64,000 nucleotides of DNA from contig OZ038528.1 of NCBI GenBank assembly GCA_964036665.1, positions 12,716,501 to 12,780,500 on the forward strand. The letters are read 5' to 3'. Under the pieces are notes generated by a model. It did no database searches. It was not told where the DNA came from and was given only the letters and a program-made list of their open reading frames with translations. Of this stretch, positions 9,325 through 21,372 are shown one piece after another (position 1 is the first letter of the stretch; each line of letters starts with the position of its first letter). This stretch comes from Gordius sp. MW1. Its lineage: Eukaryota > Nematomorpha > Gordioida > Gordea > Gordiidae. The position numbers and the translations under genes were made by a program.

Positions 9325-11310
9325 ATGTTAAACTCATCTATATATTTATAGGTATATAAGCATTAAATATATAAATTTACACTAATATAAGCACAATATA
9401 TGATTATTATTATAGATTAATACCTCTATACATAGCTACTTATGCAGACACTTTAATAAATATTATTTTTAGTTGATTTGTAAATACAAATAAGTTTGAA
9501 ATGTGTTGCTTTATTACTTGAAACTGAAAGAATCTATTTAAATCAGAATTTGCTAGCACTTCAAATGCAAAAACATAATTATATCAAGCTTTTTAATTGA
9601 AGGTAACTATCAAAAATAAAATGTTTAGCATTTTGAAAGCAAAAATTTAATTGTGTCAAGCAGCAATCATTTTTCACATATTTATATGTTGTTTGCTACC
9701 TGAGGGGATCTATCTAAATACAAATTCCTTAGCATTTTGAAAGCAAAAACCATATGTCAAGCAACAATAATTTTTCACAAACTTACAACCTTATGTTATA
9801 TCTTCAAGGGATCTATCTAAATCAAAATTTTTTAAAAGCAGAAACCTAATTATGTCAAGCAACAATCATTTTCACAAACTTATATGTTTTATATTACTTT
9901 AAGGAAAATATCTAAATCAAAATACTAAAACCAATTAAATGCTTTGACCATTTATCACCTTATGTGTGATCATAAATAATATTCACGTGTATAATTATAT
10001 TAAGATTTATACTCGTGTATATATTCTTAGGTATATAAGCATTAAATATATACATTTACACTTATATAAGCAAGTTATATGATTATAAATATAGATTTAT
10101 ATACTTACACCTATATAAAGACACTTTAATAAATAAATTGTAATACATGTATATGTACCTATTATATAAGATTTTTAATTGAAATGCACAAATAAGTTTG
10201 AAATATGTTGCTTTATTACTTGAAGAAATCTATCTAAATCAAAACTTGTTAGCATTTTAAAAACAAAAACTTAATTATGTCAAACTTATTAATTGAAGAT
10301 AACTATCTAATCAAAATATTTAGCATTTTAAAAGCAAAACCTAATTATGTCAAGCAACAATGATTTTTCACACACTTATATGCTGTTTTATTACTTGAAG
10401 AGAACTATCTAAATCAAAATTTTTAGGACTTTAAAAGCAAAAACCTAATTATGTCAAGCAACAATCATTTTTCACACACTTATATGCTGTTTTATTACTT
10501 GAAGAGAACTATCTAAATCAAAATTTTTAGGATTTTAAAAGCAAAAACCTAATTATGTCAAGCAACAATCATTTTTCACAAACTTATATGTTTTTAATTA
10601 CTTGAAGGGAACTATCTAAATTTAAATTTTTAGCATTTTAAAAGCAAAAGCCTAATTATGTCAAGCAACAATCATTTTTCACAGACTTATATGTTATTTT
10701 ATTACTTAAAAGGGAGACACCTTAAAAATTTTAGAATCTAGAAATTAAAAAAAACTTAACAGATGGTAAGTTCTGCCTATTTAATATAAAAAGCTGGGCA
10801 ATAAGAGAGGGACTTTATTTGGGATGATGCATGTCCCAATAGTATTTTGGAGACCCAAAAACTTTAAAATCTAAACATGAAAAACTAATTTACTAGATAG
10901 TAAGTTCTATATATACATATAATATATAGAGTACCTACATATATATAAGTAAATATGCATTGTACATAAATATTATTTAAAAGATTATTTATGTATATGT
11001 ATATATAAGCATAAATAAATTTGCATAGCAATATATATAGTGCCTATATGTACAAGTAAATATATATAATGAATAGAAATATTTATAGTATTTCAATACA
11101 CTATGGCTATTTTATAAAAAATATAAAAATAAATATAGTACTTTTAAACTATCCTTAATATAAATGTATATATAAATATAATACTCTAACATTATTATTC
11201 ATATTTTTATATATGTATATCTAAAATTATAATCATATATTGTGCTTATATAATTGTAAATGTATATCTTTAGTGTTTATATACTTAGGAATATATAGAT
11301 GGGTTTTTAT
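9325..11310. repeat. Inverted-repeat-flanked AT-rich unit
   Basis: About 95 bp at 9330-9420 (core TATATAAGCACAATATATGA on one arm) recurs as its reverse complement at 11200-11310 with roughly 80% identity by eye. A third, direct partial copy lies at about 9990-10110. The 2-kb interior holds the ~103-bp tandem repeat. No target-site duplication could be defined, so whether this is a transposon or a chance rearrangement is open. Confidence 0.5.
9600..10720. repeat. ~100-104-bp tandem repeat, seven or more copies
   Basis: The unit includes CAAGCAACAATCATTTTTCA followed by TTATTACTTGAAGGGAACTA. Copies lie near 9664, 9763, 9862 and, after an interrupting segment, at 10356, 10459, 10563 and 10665. 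All six frames have stops in every unit. Confidence 0.85.
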
Positions 11311-14300
11311 ATATGCAATAACGAGTTAATTATGGTATATAATAATGTATGTAATATACAGCACATATTTATATATATTGTATATATTTAATTATGTAAT
11401 TAACTCTTTTTAATTTGATATTTTAGATCATATATCTTGTTTGTAAGTACTTTCGTTATTATCGGTTTTCCACATTATGCGTCAGATTCCTAATTTTATA
11501 TAAAATTTTTGTCTATTTATTGTCATAATTGACTACTATATGTAGAAGATTCTATTCAGAAGTATAAATTTGTGTTTTGTTACTAAACATGGGATCTTTT
11601 ACTAGTGAAGTTATTGCCAAAATAAAATATTACAACAAAATTTTGCCCCTAGATCAAATATTTTCAAGGTGTAAGATAGGAAACACCCTGATAAAAATTA
11701 AAAATCATAAGGTACTCAGACCCTGTTGCTGCTCACCATAACTTTTACCTAAAGCCCAGTGGCTTCCCTTTTATATATTAGCTGATTATGCCAATAATAT
11801 GGAACGATAGTTTCGTTTATTAAAATATGTAAAGCGTTTACATTCAAATTGTAAATTTTTTTTGAGAAGATTGAAGATCTGTCAAAACAACTTTGTCAAC
11901 CAAGTCTAACTTAAAATTTTAGCAAAAATGTAAAAATTTAGTATTTTATAGAAATCTATTATGGCACTTAGCTTATGATACCAAATAAGCACATTGCAAT
12001 TCTCAAAGCACTTTGATATTTTTTAAAGTTTAAAATGCCATTAAGAGTAATGTAGCAATTTTTATTCTACATTCTCCGTTGTAAAGTTTAATAATGTGGT
12101 GTCTTTAATTTAAGTTTGTCAAATCTATAAGTGACTAAATTTTATCGAAAAAGGTTTTTCGAAATATCTTTAGGGTTGATATAGCATTGAGGTTTAGCCA
12201 TTTATTTCCATCATTTCGCGCCAACCTTGGATGGATGGTCCTTTTGTATCTGCAGAACTTAGAACCTTTACATAAAACGTAGTGGTAAATGTTCCATATT
12301 AAAAATTTTATCTCCGCTCTCCTGGTCAGTGTCACTATCATCGCTTATAAGAATTTCTATAAATAAATTAGAGATTTTAAGTTCTTATAAAAGTCTATAT
12401 TTTACGCATGTATCTAAAACGGTTTAAAAAATCAGGGGTAGAGGAGCAAGACTTAATTTTAGAAAGCTTTAAAACGCACGAATAAAATAATTACAGTGGT
12501 ATGTGTAAACAACATTTACAAGGTCAAAAAATAAGTAAATAACTTATTGTCCAAATATTCCGTTCCAAGTCACTTTTAGGTGGTACAAATTTAAAAGCTA
12601 GAAAATAAAAGAAACAATTATTCCAGAAAGTGCAAAAAATAAATTTCGTTAGTTTTTCCATGAGATTTTGTAGCTTGAGAGGGTCGAAAAATAAGAGAAT
12701 CATCAACCTTAAAATAGACTATCCTAAGGACGATAATTCCGGAAGAGATAAACGTTATGTGAGCCTATTTGGCAATATCTTCTTTCTTAATATCTATTTA
12801 TTAAATTAATATTAATCGATACTTTTTAAATAAACAGCACTTAAATGGCCATACTTGACGCGTTTAACCAAACTTTCAATTAGCAAAGCCAACTATAACA
12901 TAAGTGTGCGGCGATCTACATTTATAATGCCATTAAATACTCTGGCATTATAAACAATTTCTTTAAATCTTAAAATGTTGGACCTAAATACCATAATATT
13001 TAAATTGTAAAACCTTTTCACCATTTAATGGTACATATATATTGCCTTTAAAGAAATATTTTTTTGAAAGACTTTGACGAATGTTTCTATAGTGTTGGCC
13101 TTATTAACATTCCTACCCCTAAGTTAACATTTTTAATTTTCCCGTATGGCTCCATTTATAATTGATTTTAGGTTGGGCTAGTTTATGCATTATCTTGTGC
13201 TTTAGTTTGCCTCCAACCTGATAAATTAATTGTAATAAAATTTGTACAGTCTACTCTTGATTGCTGTTTACTTATTGTTTAAACCGGTTTTATTATAATC
13301 GTAAATTATGTAGCCCATATAAAACGAATATTTATTAAAAATAACTTTTTATAGGCGTTTAACGATGGATTTGTATGTTTTTAGGTATTATATGACCTTA
13401 TGAAGCCATTGTGTCAGGCTCTAGGATTAGCCTTGTAGTAGCTAGTGTTCGCTTTTGTTAACTTTTAAATCCAATATCTGAGAATAAATTTTTTTTATTA
13501 ATTTGAAGAAGTAAGATCTAAGAAAGATTTGACCTCATTCTTATTTATGATTTATTCCAATCGACGACCACGCTAGCCTTCTGGGCTGAGATAACCCAAG
13601 AACGTCACTTGTGCTACACAATATATGCTTTTGTAAAAGTTGGGCACCAATCCCCTGTGACGTTATGAGCACTATGTGGATTATTGTGAATCCCTTAATC
13701 TTAACCCTTTATCAATAAATTATTTATATCTATCACCATGTCCTCCATTCCTCCGAATTATTGGATCAATCGTTTTCTAAAAATGCTCCACAATTTGGCA
13801 AAAAAGGCATTCGGTTGATCCTCATTATGGAATAAAATTGTTGGGAAGTGACTCGTTTCCGATTTTAGTTGTGACTGATTATACGCATTGGCAAGGTAAA
13901 TAAATATGCCGCATTCTACTAATCAAATAGTCGATTTTGGCAAGGAGGTACATGTTATATGACCGTTAAGCGTTAGCCGATGCAGAGCCTAGAATTTGAA
14001 TCGACCTTTTGCACTGGCACAAACGGACTTGATCACAGCGTAAACTCGGAAGGATGATATTTTGCAATAGAGGAATGGAAACAAAAAAGCAAATAAAATA
14101 CCAACATCCCAAAGATAGAATGGTTATATAACTTAAGCTCTATGAGGAATCAACGAAAGATTAATCATGGCTTAAATGGCTTAATGACTCCAGTCATATG
14201 CGTCAAAAGGAAGTCAATATGGATGAAGAAGATTTCAGAACAATATAATATCGCGGGTATACATTTGTGGATAGAACGATGACCACTGATTATTCAATCC

Positions 14301-14636
14301 CTGCTATACAACAAAATATTTTCAAACTTAAAGATGCTTAAAAAATCTTAAGGAGTTCCCTTTCTAATCCTCAAATTTTTTGTCTCCCCCCCCCCCCAGT
14401 TTCTGCTATATGATATTTAATAATGACTTTCTATTTAATTTATTTAAAAATTGATTGTTTTAACTCATTTTTTTCTAATATCTTTAAATATTCATATTAA
14501 ATATAAAAAATGTGTGTTGTAAATTAATTAATATTACAAATCTTTGCATGCTTAAAAAGTGTAAAATATTAAATGGATTTTCTATAATGATCAAGGTCAT
14601 CAGTTGTTTAAAATAATAAAATCATTTTCAAATATA
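11311..14636. other. Long region without recognisable genes
   Basis: AT-rich to about 13.1 kb. From about 13.5 to 14.35 kb base composition is more even and looks like decayed coding or transposon sequence, but every frame is heavily interrupted and no domain could be read. A ten-C run lies at 14388-14397. The small frames at 12135-12341 and 12524-12706 have no supporting motif. Confidence 0.4.
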
Positions 14637-15835
14637 GGGGAAACCGGGGCTAGTCGTAGATAGGTGTATTTTTTCATAAAGTATGAAAAAAAAATTCTGT
14701 ATAGAAAAAATAAAATTAAAAATTTGTATAGAAGAAAAACGATTTTTCGGGGCTATTAGCCTTGAAAATTTTTTGTTTTTTGCACATAAAAATTTTTTGG
14801 CTTTATATTTTATATTAATTTAAGTTTTATCTAATAAAGGGATATTTTTTATATAAAAACCGTCTAATGAAATCTCTATTTTAATTGTTCATAAAAATAG
14901 GGGTCGGGGCTAGTCGGTGAGGGGCTAGTTCTAGCCATTTTTCATTGGGTCTCACAAATGACAAAATTTAAAAAAACAAAAAATTTGTTTATAATCCAAC
15001 TTAGTGGAATTTAGAATAGAAATAGACTATGATTATACTTAAGAAAACGAATTGCAAAATCTGTCATTTAAGTGTACTTAAGTCAGATTATAAATTTCAT
15101 TGTATAAATACGGTGGATTTGGATTGATAGCGTAGGTAGAGGGAAATGGAACGCAATATTTCGGACACTTATGGTCCATCTTCAGGAAAAAAAAAGGGAG
15201 AAGATGACAATCGCTATTGTTAATTTCTCGCTATAACCAGTTTTTGTAATTTTTTTTTTTTTGTATCTATATCATCGTTGTTATAATCACTTTACTTCAT
15301 TTTTATTTTTTGAGACTTCATCTTCTCCCTTTTTTTTTTCCTGAAGATGGACCATAAGTGTCCGAAATATTGCGTTCCATTTCCCTCTACCTACGCTATC
15401 AATCCAAATCCACAGTATTTATACAATGAAATTTATATAAACGGATTGAAAATTAAGTCAGATTGTCATTATGACCCTATTTTATTTGTATTATATAAAA
15501 TACAATCATATTACGTTTGCATTTTCTATGTTTTTTATAATGTAATCTTTTTATTGATTTGAGTTATCAACACTATAAAGAAGTGAAAACGTCAGGGTTA
15601 ATCTATCCCCTGAACAGAGCTATAACTAGATCCGGGCACTTTTTAAATTTCTAGGATTTTTGATTTTTTTAAACTCAGTTTATGAAAAACCTATAAACCC
15701 TTTTTCTCAATTTTTTTTCCTATAGTAGAAATAGACTATAAAAATGTGTTCCAATAAAAAAATTATAAAAAACTTTATTAGTTTTTTTAAAACGTGATTT
15801 AATTTTTTCAAGGCTATTTAGCCCTGGGTCTCCCC
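14637..15835 (+). mobile_element. TA-flanked MITE, family 'GGGGAGACCGGGG', copy 1
   Basis: Inverted ends GGGGAAACCGGGGCTA and, on the right, TTAGCCCTGGGTCTCCCC are flanked on both sides by TA (14635-36, 15836-37). This is the target duplication of Tc1/mariner-type DNA elements. Internal sequence is collinear, in reverse, with the copy at 16950-17776. No transposase is present. A foldback element at 15090-15452 is inserted in it. Confidence 0.8.
15090..15452. mobile_element. Foldback element with ~100-bp inverted arms inside a MITE
   Basis: Arms of about 100 bp (left starting ATAAATTTCATTGTATAAAT, passing GTAGAGGGAAATGGAACG and a purine run AAAAAAAAAGGGAGAAGATG) are mirrored on the right and separated by about 120 bp. 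The 12-bp sequence TTAAGTCAGATT occurs on both sides (15078-15089 and 15453-15464). The uninterrupted sister MITE at 16950-17776 has it once, which proves insertion. The right arm has about 16 extra bp before the duplication. The frame at 15347-15562 spans this and is not a gene. Confidence 0.75.
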
Positions 15836-16052
15836 TAGTTATATTCTTGGTTTAAATTCTGCTAGGTTCCTTTGTTAGCATAGTATAACCGTTAAAGTTG
15901 TAGAGGTTGGAGATTTGCATAAGCCGAAATTAGCAGTGCCTACATACAGGCAGCAAAACTTCAAAAGGGGCCGCATTAAACCCGCGTGAATTAAAATATA
16001 GGTTACAAAGAGCTCTTCTTAATTATACCTAAAAAGTTAAAATTTAACATAT

Positions 16053-16500
16053 TTGAAGATAAATAAAACTGTTTATGTTATCGGACTTTCTAGTTGTCTT
16101 TCTCTACTTAATGCACTCATTCATGACGTCGCTAGATGGAATTTACAAAACCTACATAACGAATTCTTTAAGTTTGGTAGCAATGACTTTCTATTAAACA
16201 TAACAGCCCATCTGACCTATAGTCCATATTTTATAAAATTAATTTAACACTCAGCTTTAATAAAATCTTTAAACTTATTGGTTTCATTTTTATATAAGTT
16301 TCAGAAGCGTCACCACAATGATTGCATATGAGCAAATAACAATTGCAAAAGGAACTTACATGATGAATTTGGATTATTGTTTTAAAATCATTAAGGGTAG
16401 TTTTTAGCAAGCTTCTTTCATCGTCTTCTTTAATTTTCGAATCTTTAGGTTTATAAAAGGCATTAATTAATGATAAACATCTATGTAAACTTTATAATTA
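16053..16500 (-). mobile_element. Decayed fragment related to the hAT at 19062-20252
   Basis: Patches match that element on the same strand, for example TTAAGTTTGGTAGCA and GGGTAGTTTTTAGCAAGCTTCTTTCAT, in the same order. No ends or intact coding remain. Confidence 0.4.
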
Positions 16501-16824
16501 ACTTTAGCTCTCTAAGACAACGAGATCTTTATAATGGGAAAAATTTGGATTAGAATGAGGAAACTTTTCAATCAGAAAGAAAAAACATATTAGATTGTTA
16601 CGGATCCATGTCCCACAATTATTTTATTTGTTCAATAAATCCAATCAGTTTTCCGGTCATGGAAAAATCAGGTAGCAACACTTATATATATTTAAAGGCA
16701 AATTTTCCAAGTGTAGCTTCCTCCTAAATAAACTCTAAGCCTACCTTTAAATTTGATCGTATGCAAAACGATTACAACAATGGGGTTATCTTCCAACCGA
16801 GAAAAATCATAGTGCACGAGAATA

Positions 16825-16949
16825 TGAAAAATTGAGTTGAGATCAAGTCGAGACAACAATTTTGACCTCGAGACGAGACGAAATTCTATTCGAGATCTCA
16901 GCTTAAAATTTTCTTTATATGGATAAAAGGTATAGACAGAATAGAGTTA
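16825..16949. mobile_element. Solo end fragment of the GAGAC hAT family
   Basis: GAGACAACAATTTTGACCTC, then CGAGACGAGACGAAATTCTA, then TTCGAGATCTCAGCTTAAAA match the subterminal region of the elements at 26867, 34053 and 61685. No second end lies nearby. Confidence 0.6.
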
Positions 16950-17776
16950 GGGGAGACCGGGGACTAAATAGCCATAAAAAATTAAATCGCGTTCTAAAAA
17001 AACTAATAAAGTTTTTTATAATTTTTTATTGGAATACATTTTTATAGTCTATGAAAAAGAGGCACTTATAGTTTTTCCATAAACTGAGTTTAAAGATATC
17101 AAAAATCCTAGAAATTTAAAAGTGCCCGGGGCTTGTTATAGCCCTGTTCAGGGGATAGATTAACCCTGGCGTTTTAACTTCTTATTAGCGTATGCTAACT
17201 CAAGTCAATAAAAATATTGTTACATTATAAAAAACATAGGAGATGCAAATGTGATATGATTGTATTTTATATCATACAAACGAAAAAGGGTCAAGATAAT
17301 AATCTGACTTAAGTGCAACTAAAAGACAGATTCTGCAATAGAAAAAAAGTTTTAGTCGTTTTTTAAAGTATAATCATAGTCTATTCTATTCCAAATTACA
17401 CTAAGTTGGGTTATTAAACAAATTTTGATCTTGTCATTTGTAAGCCACAATTAAAAATGGCTAGCACTTAAAAATTTAATCATTAGACGGTTTTTATATA
17501 AAAAATGTCCCTTTATAAGATAAAACTTAAATTAGTTCAAAATATACAGCCAAAAAAATGTTATGTGCAAAATACAAAATTTTGTCAAGGCTACTAATAG
17601 CCCCGAAATTCGTTTTTCTTCTATAAAAAATTTAAAATTTATTTTTTCCAAACAAATTTCTTTTATACCTTTTAAAAAATACACATATAGTTTAATTAAT
17701 TATATATCTTTATTATTTTAAAAAACAATTACAGAGATAATAGTAACCCCGGGCCACGCCTAGCCCCGGTCTCCCC
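16950..17776 (-). mobile_element. TA-flanked MITE, family 'GGGGAGACCGGGG', copy 2
   Basis: Perfect 13-bp ends GGGGAGACCGGGG … CCCCGGTCTCCCC are flanked by TA (16948-49 and 17777-78). It is the reverse-complement relative of 14637-15835, without the foldback insertion, and serves as its empty-site reference. No transposase. Confidence 0.85.
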
Positions 17777-17781
17777 TACAA

Positions 17782-18480
17782 TTATTATAGTGAAATATAT
17801 GTGATGATAATGAAGGAATCTTTATAGAATATATAATAGCATGGGCGTAGCCAGGTTTTAGATTAGGGGGGGGGGGGGGCAAAACGTTTAAAAGTTCAAT
17901 TAGAGGGGGGGGGGCAAAACATAATTTATTTTTATTTTTTAAGGTTTTTACATTGAAATTTTTTTCCACGTTATTTAGGGGGGGGCAGCCGCCCCCCCCC
18001 CTGTCTACGCCCATGTATAATAGTGTGATTTTAAAACTAAAAAGAATAAATGATAGCATATGAAGTTGATGATAATGTTAATATGATAGGCCGAGAATAA
18101 TAATTTATTTATTAGGAGCCACTTAGCTGGGGAGGGGCAAAAGAACAAAGGACGATTAAATATATAAAATAAATATAGAAAAATGGAATATATAGAATAG
18201 AATACTATGATTATAATGAGATGATGAATATGTGTAGTGTTAATAAAGAAATCTTTATTTAATAAATAATTGTGTAATTTAAAACTAAATAGAATAAATA
18301 ATAGCATATGATGACAATGGCAATATGATAGGCAGAGCCGGGGAGGGACGTTAATAAGAGAACAAAGGACGCTTAATTATATAAAAATTAATGTGGAAAA
18401 AAGAAATATATTGAATAGAATGCAATGATTAAAATGGGATGATAAATATATGTGATGATAATGTAGCAATAGGTTAGGGT
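17782..18480. repeat. Imperfect tandem repeat of GATGATAA-rich units
   Basis: Blocks containing GATGATAATG…AATCTTTAT…GTGTGATTTTAAAACTAAA…AATGATAGCATATGA…ATATGATAGGC occur near 17800-18100 (interrupted by a hAT MITE), 18220-18345 and partly at 18440-18475. No coding content. Confidence 0.6.
17840..18015. mobile_element. 176-bp hAT-type MITE
   Basis: Inverted ends CATGGGCGTAGCCAGG and CTGTCTACGCCCATG are flanked by an exact 8-bp duplication TATAATAG (17832-17839 and 18016-18023). The interior is dominated by long G and C homopolymer runs. It interrupts the surrounding tandem repeat. Confidence 0.9.
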
Positions 18481-19061
18481 CATCAAAAGAAAGGAAAATC
18501 TATATAGACCATGGCAAAAATTATATAGGGACGCAAAGAGAGCCGCAAAAAAGGCCGCTGCAATAGCGAAATGCCGCGTACACCGAGATGGCAAACAAAC
18601 TAGATCATAAAGGGGGCGATAGGCTTATGTACAAATTGGCCAAGACAAGGGAGAAGGAAAGTCGCGATGTCGGAGTTCTTAAATTAATCAAAAGCGAGAA
18701 TGGTCAAACCTTATTCAAGCCGAAGGAAGTGAGGGAAAGGATATTTTAGGAAACTTATGAATATTGCAATTGACAAAGATTCTCTTCCTGATATTGAGCC
18801 AAACATTAGTATGGTCGAACTCTTACAGGAGGATGAAGTTAGGACACAAATGAACAAGATGCAAAAAGGAAAAGCTAATGGCCGAGATGGAATACCTATG
18901 GAAGCATTGCTCGGATGTCGTGAAGGAGTCACCACCATGACGAACCTCCCTAACTTGGTTGAAGAGCAAATTCCTAATCAAGCACGATTATAGCCTTATT
19001 TAAAGGCAAAGGAGACCCGCAGCACTGTGGCAACTACAGAGGTATCAAGCTAACTTGCCAC

Positions 19062-20252
19062 TAGAGGTCTGCATGGGCCGAAATTTTAGGTTCAGGCCCG
19101 GCCCATACCCGCACAAATATTATTTTTTTGGCCCGCACCCGGCCCGCAAAAAAATCCCAAAAATTGCGCCGCATCAGGGTGACACAAGTAAAACAAGTCT
19201 AAGTTGTTTCATAATTATTTATTTGTATAAAAACTATTTTGTAGTGTTCATGAAATATTTTGCTATAGATAGCATATAAAATCGGTTTTAATTAAAAATG
19301 AATATCTATTTATGATCAGGCAATAATTTCGCTCTACTCTGTTCTATAGGGCGACCTGGCTTACTAAATGTGCTTTCTCTCGTAGCACTGTTGGCTGGAA
19401 TTAACAAAAACTGACTAGCTAACTTTGTTAAGTTTGGTAGCATAAGTTGATGTTCTTTCCATCAATAACATCTAGCTGAGTATCTTCAGGTTTAGATTTA
19501 ATATAAAGATATATCAATCTTTTCCGTTTCATCATCGTCCCAAATAGAAAATAGATAATTGCTTAGTGTTGCACACCTGAGCTGGATTATTCATAGTTGG
19601 ACGACTTATGCAAGAAGATCTATGAAAAAAGAGCCAGGATCTTCTTGAATAAATTTCTTTAAACATTATGTTACCGTAGTTTTTAAGAAGCTTCTTTCAT
19701 ATTCTGGTAGCATTTTTAACGTGCGAAAAAAAAAATAAATTAATATTTTATGATAAATATCGATATTAAAATTTGAAATTAGCATAGAGTGGGCTCTGAC
19801 TTCAATGTGTAGATCTTTAAGTCAACAGGATCATCATTACACGTGGGTAATGATGTATAAAAGAATAATATTTTATAGAGCGTTGCTGTCTTACCCGCTT
19901 CTAACTCGATGCTTGCCTTTTTAAAAGGTAACAGTATGTTAATTAATAGCATGATATATTTTATCGAAATGCCTCCAAGTTTTTCCATTAAATCTTTGTC
20001 AGTTAAAGAAATGACTATTTCATCATACATCTCATGCAAACTTTTTAACATAATTATTTTCAAATTCTACCAGATTGTTGTTTGGAAAATAAATTTTTTA
20101 TCATTAAGCTAATAAATTTTTTTGTTTCTATATTTTAATTGGAGTATATTGCTAAATGAATTTAAATTTTTTTTACTTTTTAAAGCCCGAGCCCGGCCCG
20201 CACTTTTTTTATTCCTCTATTTTAGGCCCGGCCCGGCCCATGCAGACCTCTA
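19062..20252 (-). mobile_element. hAT element with GGCCCGGCCC subterminal repeats
   Basis: Perfect 19-bp inverted ends TAGAGGTCTGCATGGGCCG are flanked by an exact 8-bp duplication CTTGCCAC (19054-19061, 20253-20260). Removing it and one duplication restores the LINE frame (…GIKLT|CHSLKLMERIL). The subterminal parts are rich in GCCCGGCCC. The interior has transposase remnants on the minus strand. Confidence 0.95.
19310..20063 (-). pseudogene. hAT transposase remnant
   Basis: The minus-strand frame at 19779-20063 (95 codons) and interrupted frames down to about 19310 resemble the C-terminal half of a hAT transposase. Near 19400-19320 the C-terminal dimerisation motif is legible: IPANSATRESTFS, followed by RAKLLPD. 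Several stops and shifts separate the parts, so it is inactive. Confidence 0.65.
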
Positions 20253-20668
20253 CTTGCCACTCCTTGAAGCTTATGGAGAGGATCTTAGTAACAAGGGTGA
20301 AAAACGAGGTGGAAATATCGGCTAACCAATTCGGATTTGTAGGCGGCAAATCCACAATCGATCCAATCTTTGCTAAGACAAATGATTAATAAATATGGTG
20401 AAAAGAGAAGAGACTTACATATGGTCTTTATCGACTTAAAGAAAGCTTATGACATTTTCCCTCGCGATTTAATATGGTGGTGCCCGAGAAAACAAAATAT
20501 CCATGACGCATATATACGGATAATGAAAAATATTTATGAAGCCTCAAACTCTTACATAAGGACGACAATTGGAGACTCTTCGAGGATTTGCTTTAAGTCC
20601 CTTTTTATTTAATATAATTATAGACACGATAACGAGAGACATTCAAAGGTCATCGCCATGCTATATGC

Positions 20669-20871
20669 TAGTGTTGTAAAAACGGCTGGGTTTTGTTTGG
20701 CTGACCTTTGATTTTAGTCGATTAAACATATACAGACCAAAGATTTTGGTCTATTTTTCTTAGTCGCATAAACAGATCTAAGATTTTTTGGTCAAACCTT
20801 TGGTCTGTTTATGTTTAGTTGACTAAAACCAAAGGTCGACCAAACTAAGCACAGCCGTTTTTACAACACTA
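20669..20871. mobile_element. 203-bp palindromic hAT-type MITE
   Basis: Ends TAGTGTTGTAAAAACGGCTG are mirrored on the right. The interior is nearly palindromic (repeated GACCAAAG/CTTTGGTC). Flanks CTATATGC (20661-20668) and GTATATGC (20872-20879) match at 7 of 8, a hAT-sized duplication. It sits immediately before the YADD codons of the LINE RT. Confidence 0.85.
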
Positions 20872-21071
20872 GTATATGCTATATGCCGATGATATAGTAC
20901 TATGCGAGAAAACAAAATAAAACATATTCGAAGAAGTCGAAAAGTGGTCAAAGCGCATAGCTGGATATGGTTTCAAGGTCAACGATCGAAAAACGGTTGA
21001 GAATGAAGGTTACAGGCAGCCCTTCGCTGGATGACATTTTAACGCAGTGGTTCTTAATCTTTTTATACACG

Positions 21072-21371
21072 TATGGGTTACCTTGGCAAATAAAATCTGA
21101 ATATAGCAACGCGATCATTGGTTACCTATGCAAAAAAACTTAACCTTTCTCTTTCAAGTATTCACGCAACCTATACATAAAAGTTAATACATTCAAATAG
21201 TTGAAGGTCTTGTAATTCACCGTTATTATAACCTCGACCAGTGTATATAAACGCGTTATTTTAACTAAAAAAACAATTCGTTCATTTCTTTCTGTTGTGT
21301 GCTTTAAATTGATATCTTGTCTAATAAAATAATATATTTATTAACAGTTTACAGGTATCCAAACCGAAACA
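21072..21371 (+). repeat. 5' LTR of gypsy element
   Basis: 300 bp, starting TATGGGTTACC and ending AACCGAAACA. It is nearly identical to the right LTR apart from a ~21-bp extra segment near 21142-21162. A 4-bp duplication CACG flanks the element (21068-71 and 25551-54). The right copy is preceded by TG, so the true start could be two bases earlier. Confidence 0.85.
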
Positions 21372-21372
21372 A

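Noticed and set aside
9600..10720. The ~103-bp tandem repeat as another exon+intron array
   Set aside because: On the minus strand a GTTTTTGC…TTTAG segment of 36 nt could act as an intron, but the intervening 68 nt is not a multiple of three and has stops in all frames in every unit.
17760..18059. Minus-strand frames at 17760-18307
   Set aside because: They run through the hAT MITE with long C/G runs and the AT-rich tandem repeat; proline/glycine runs come from homopolymers.
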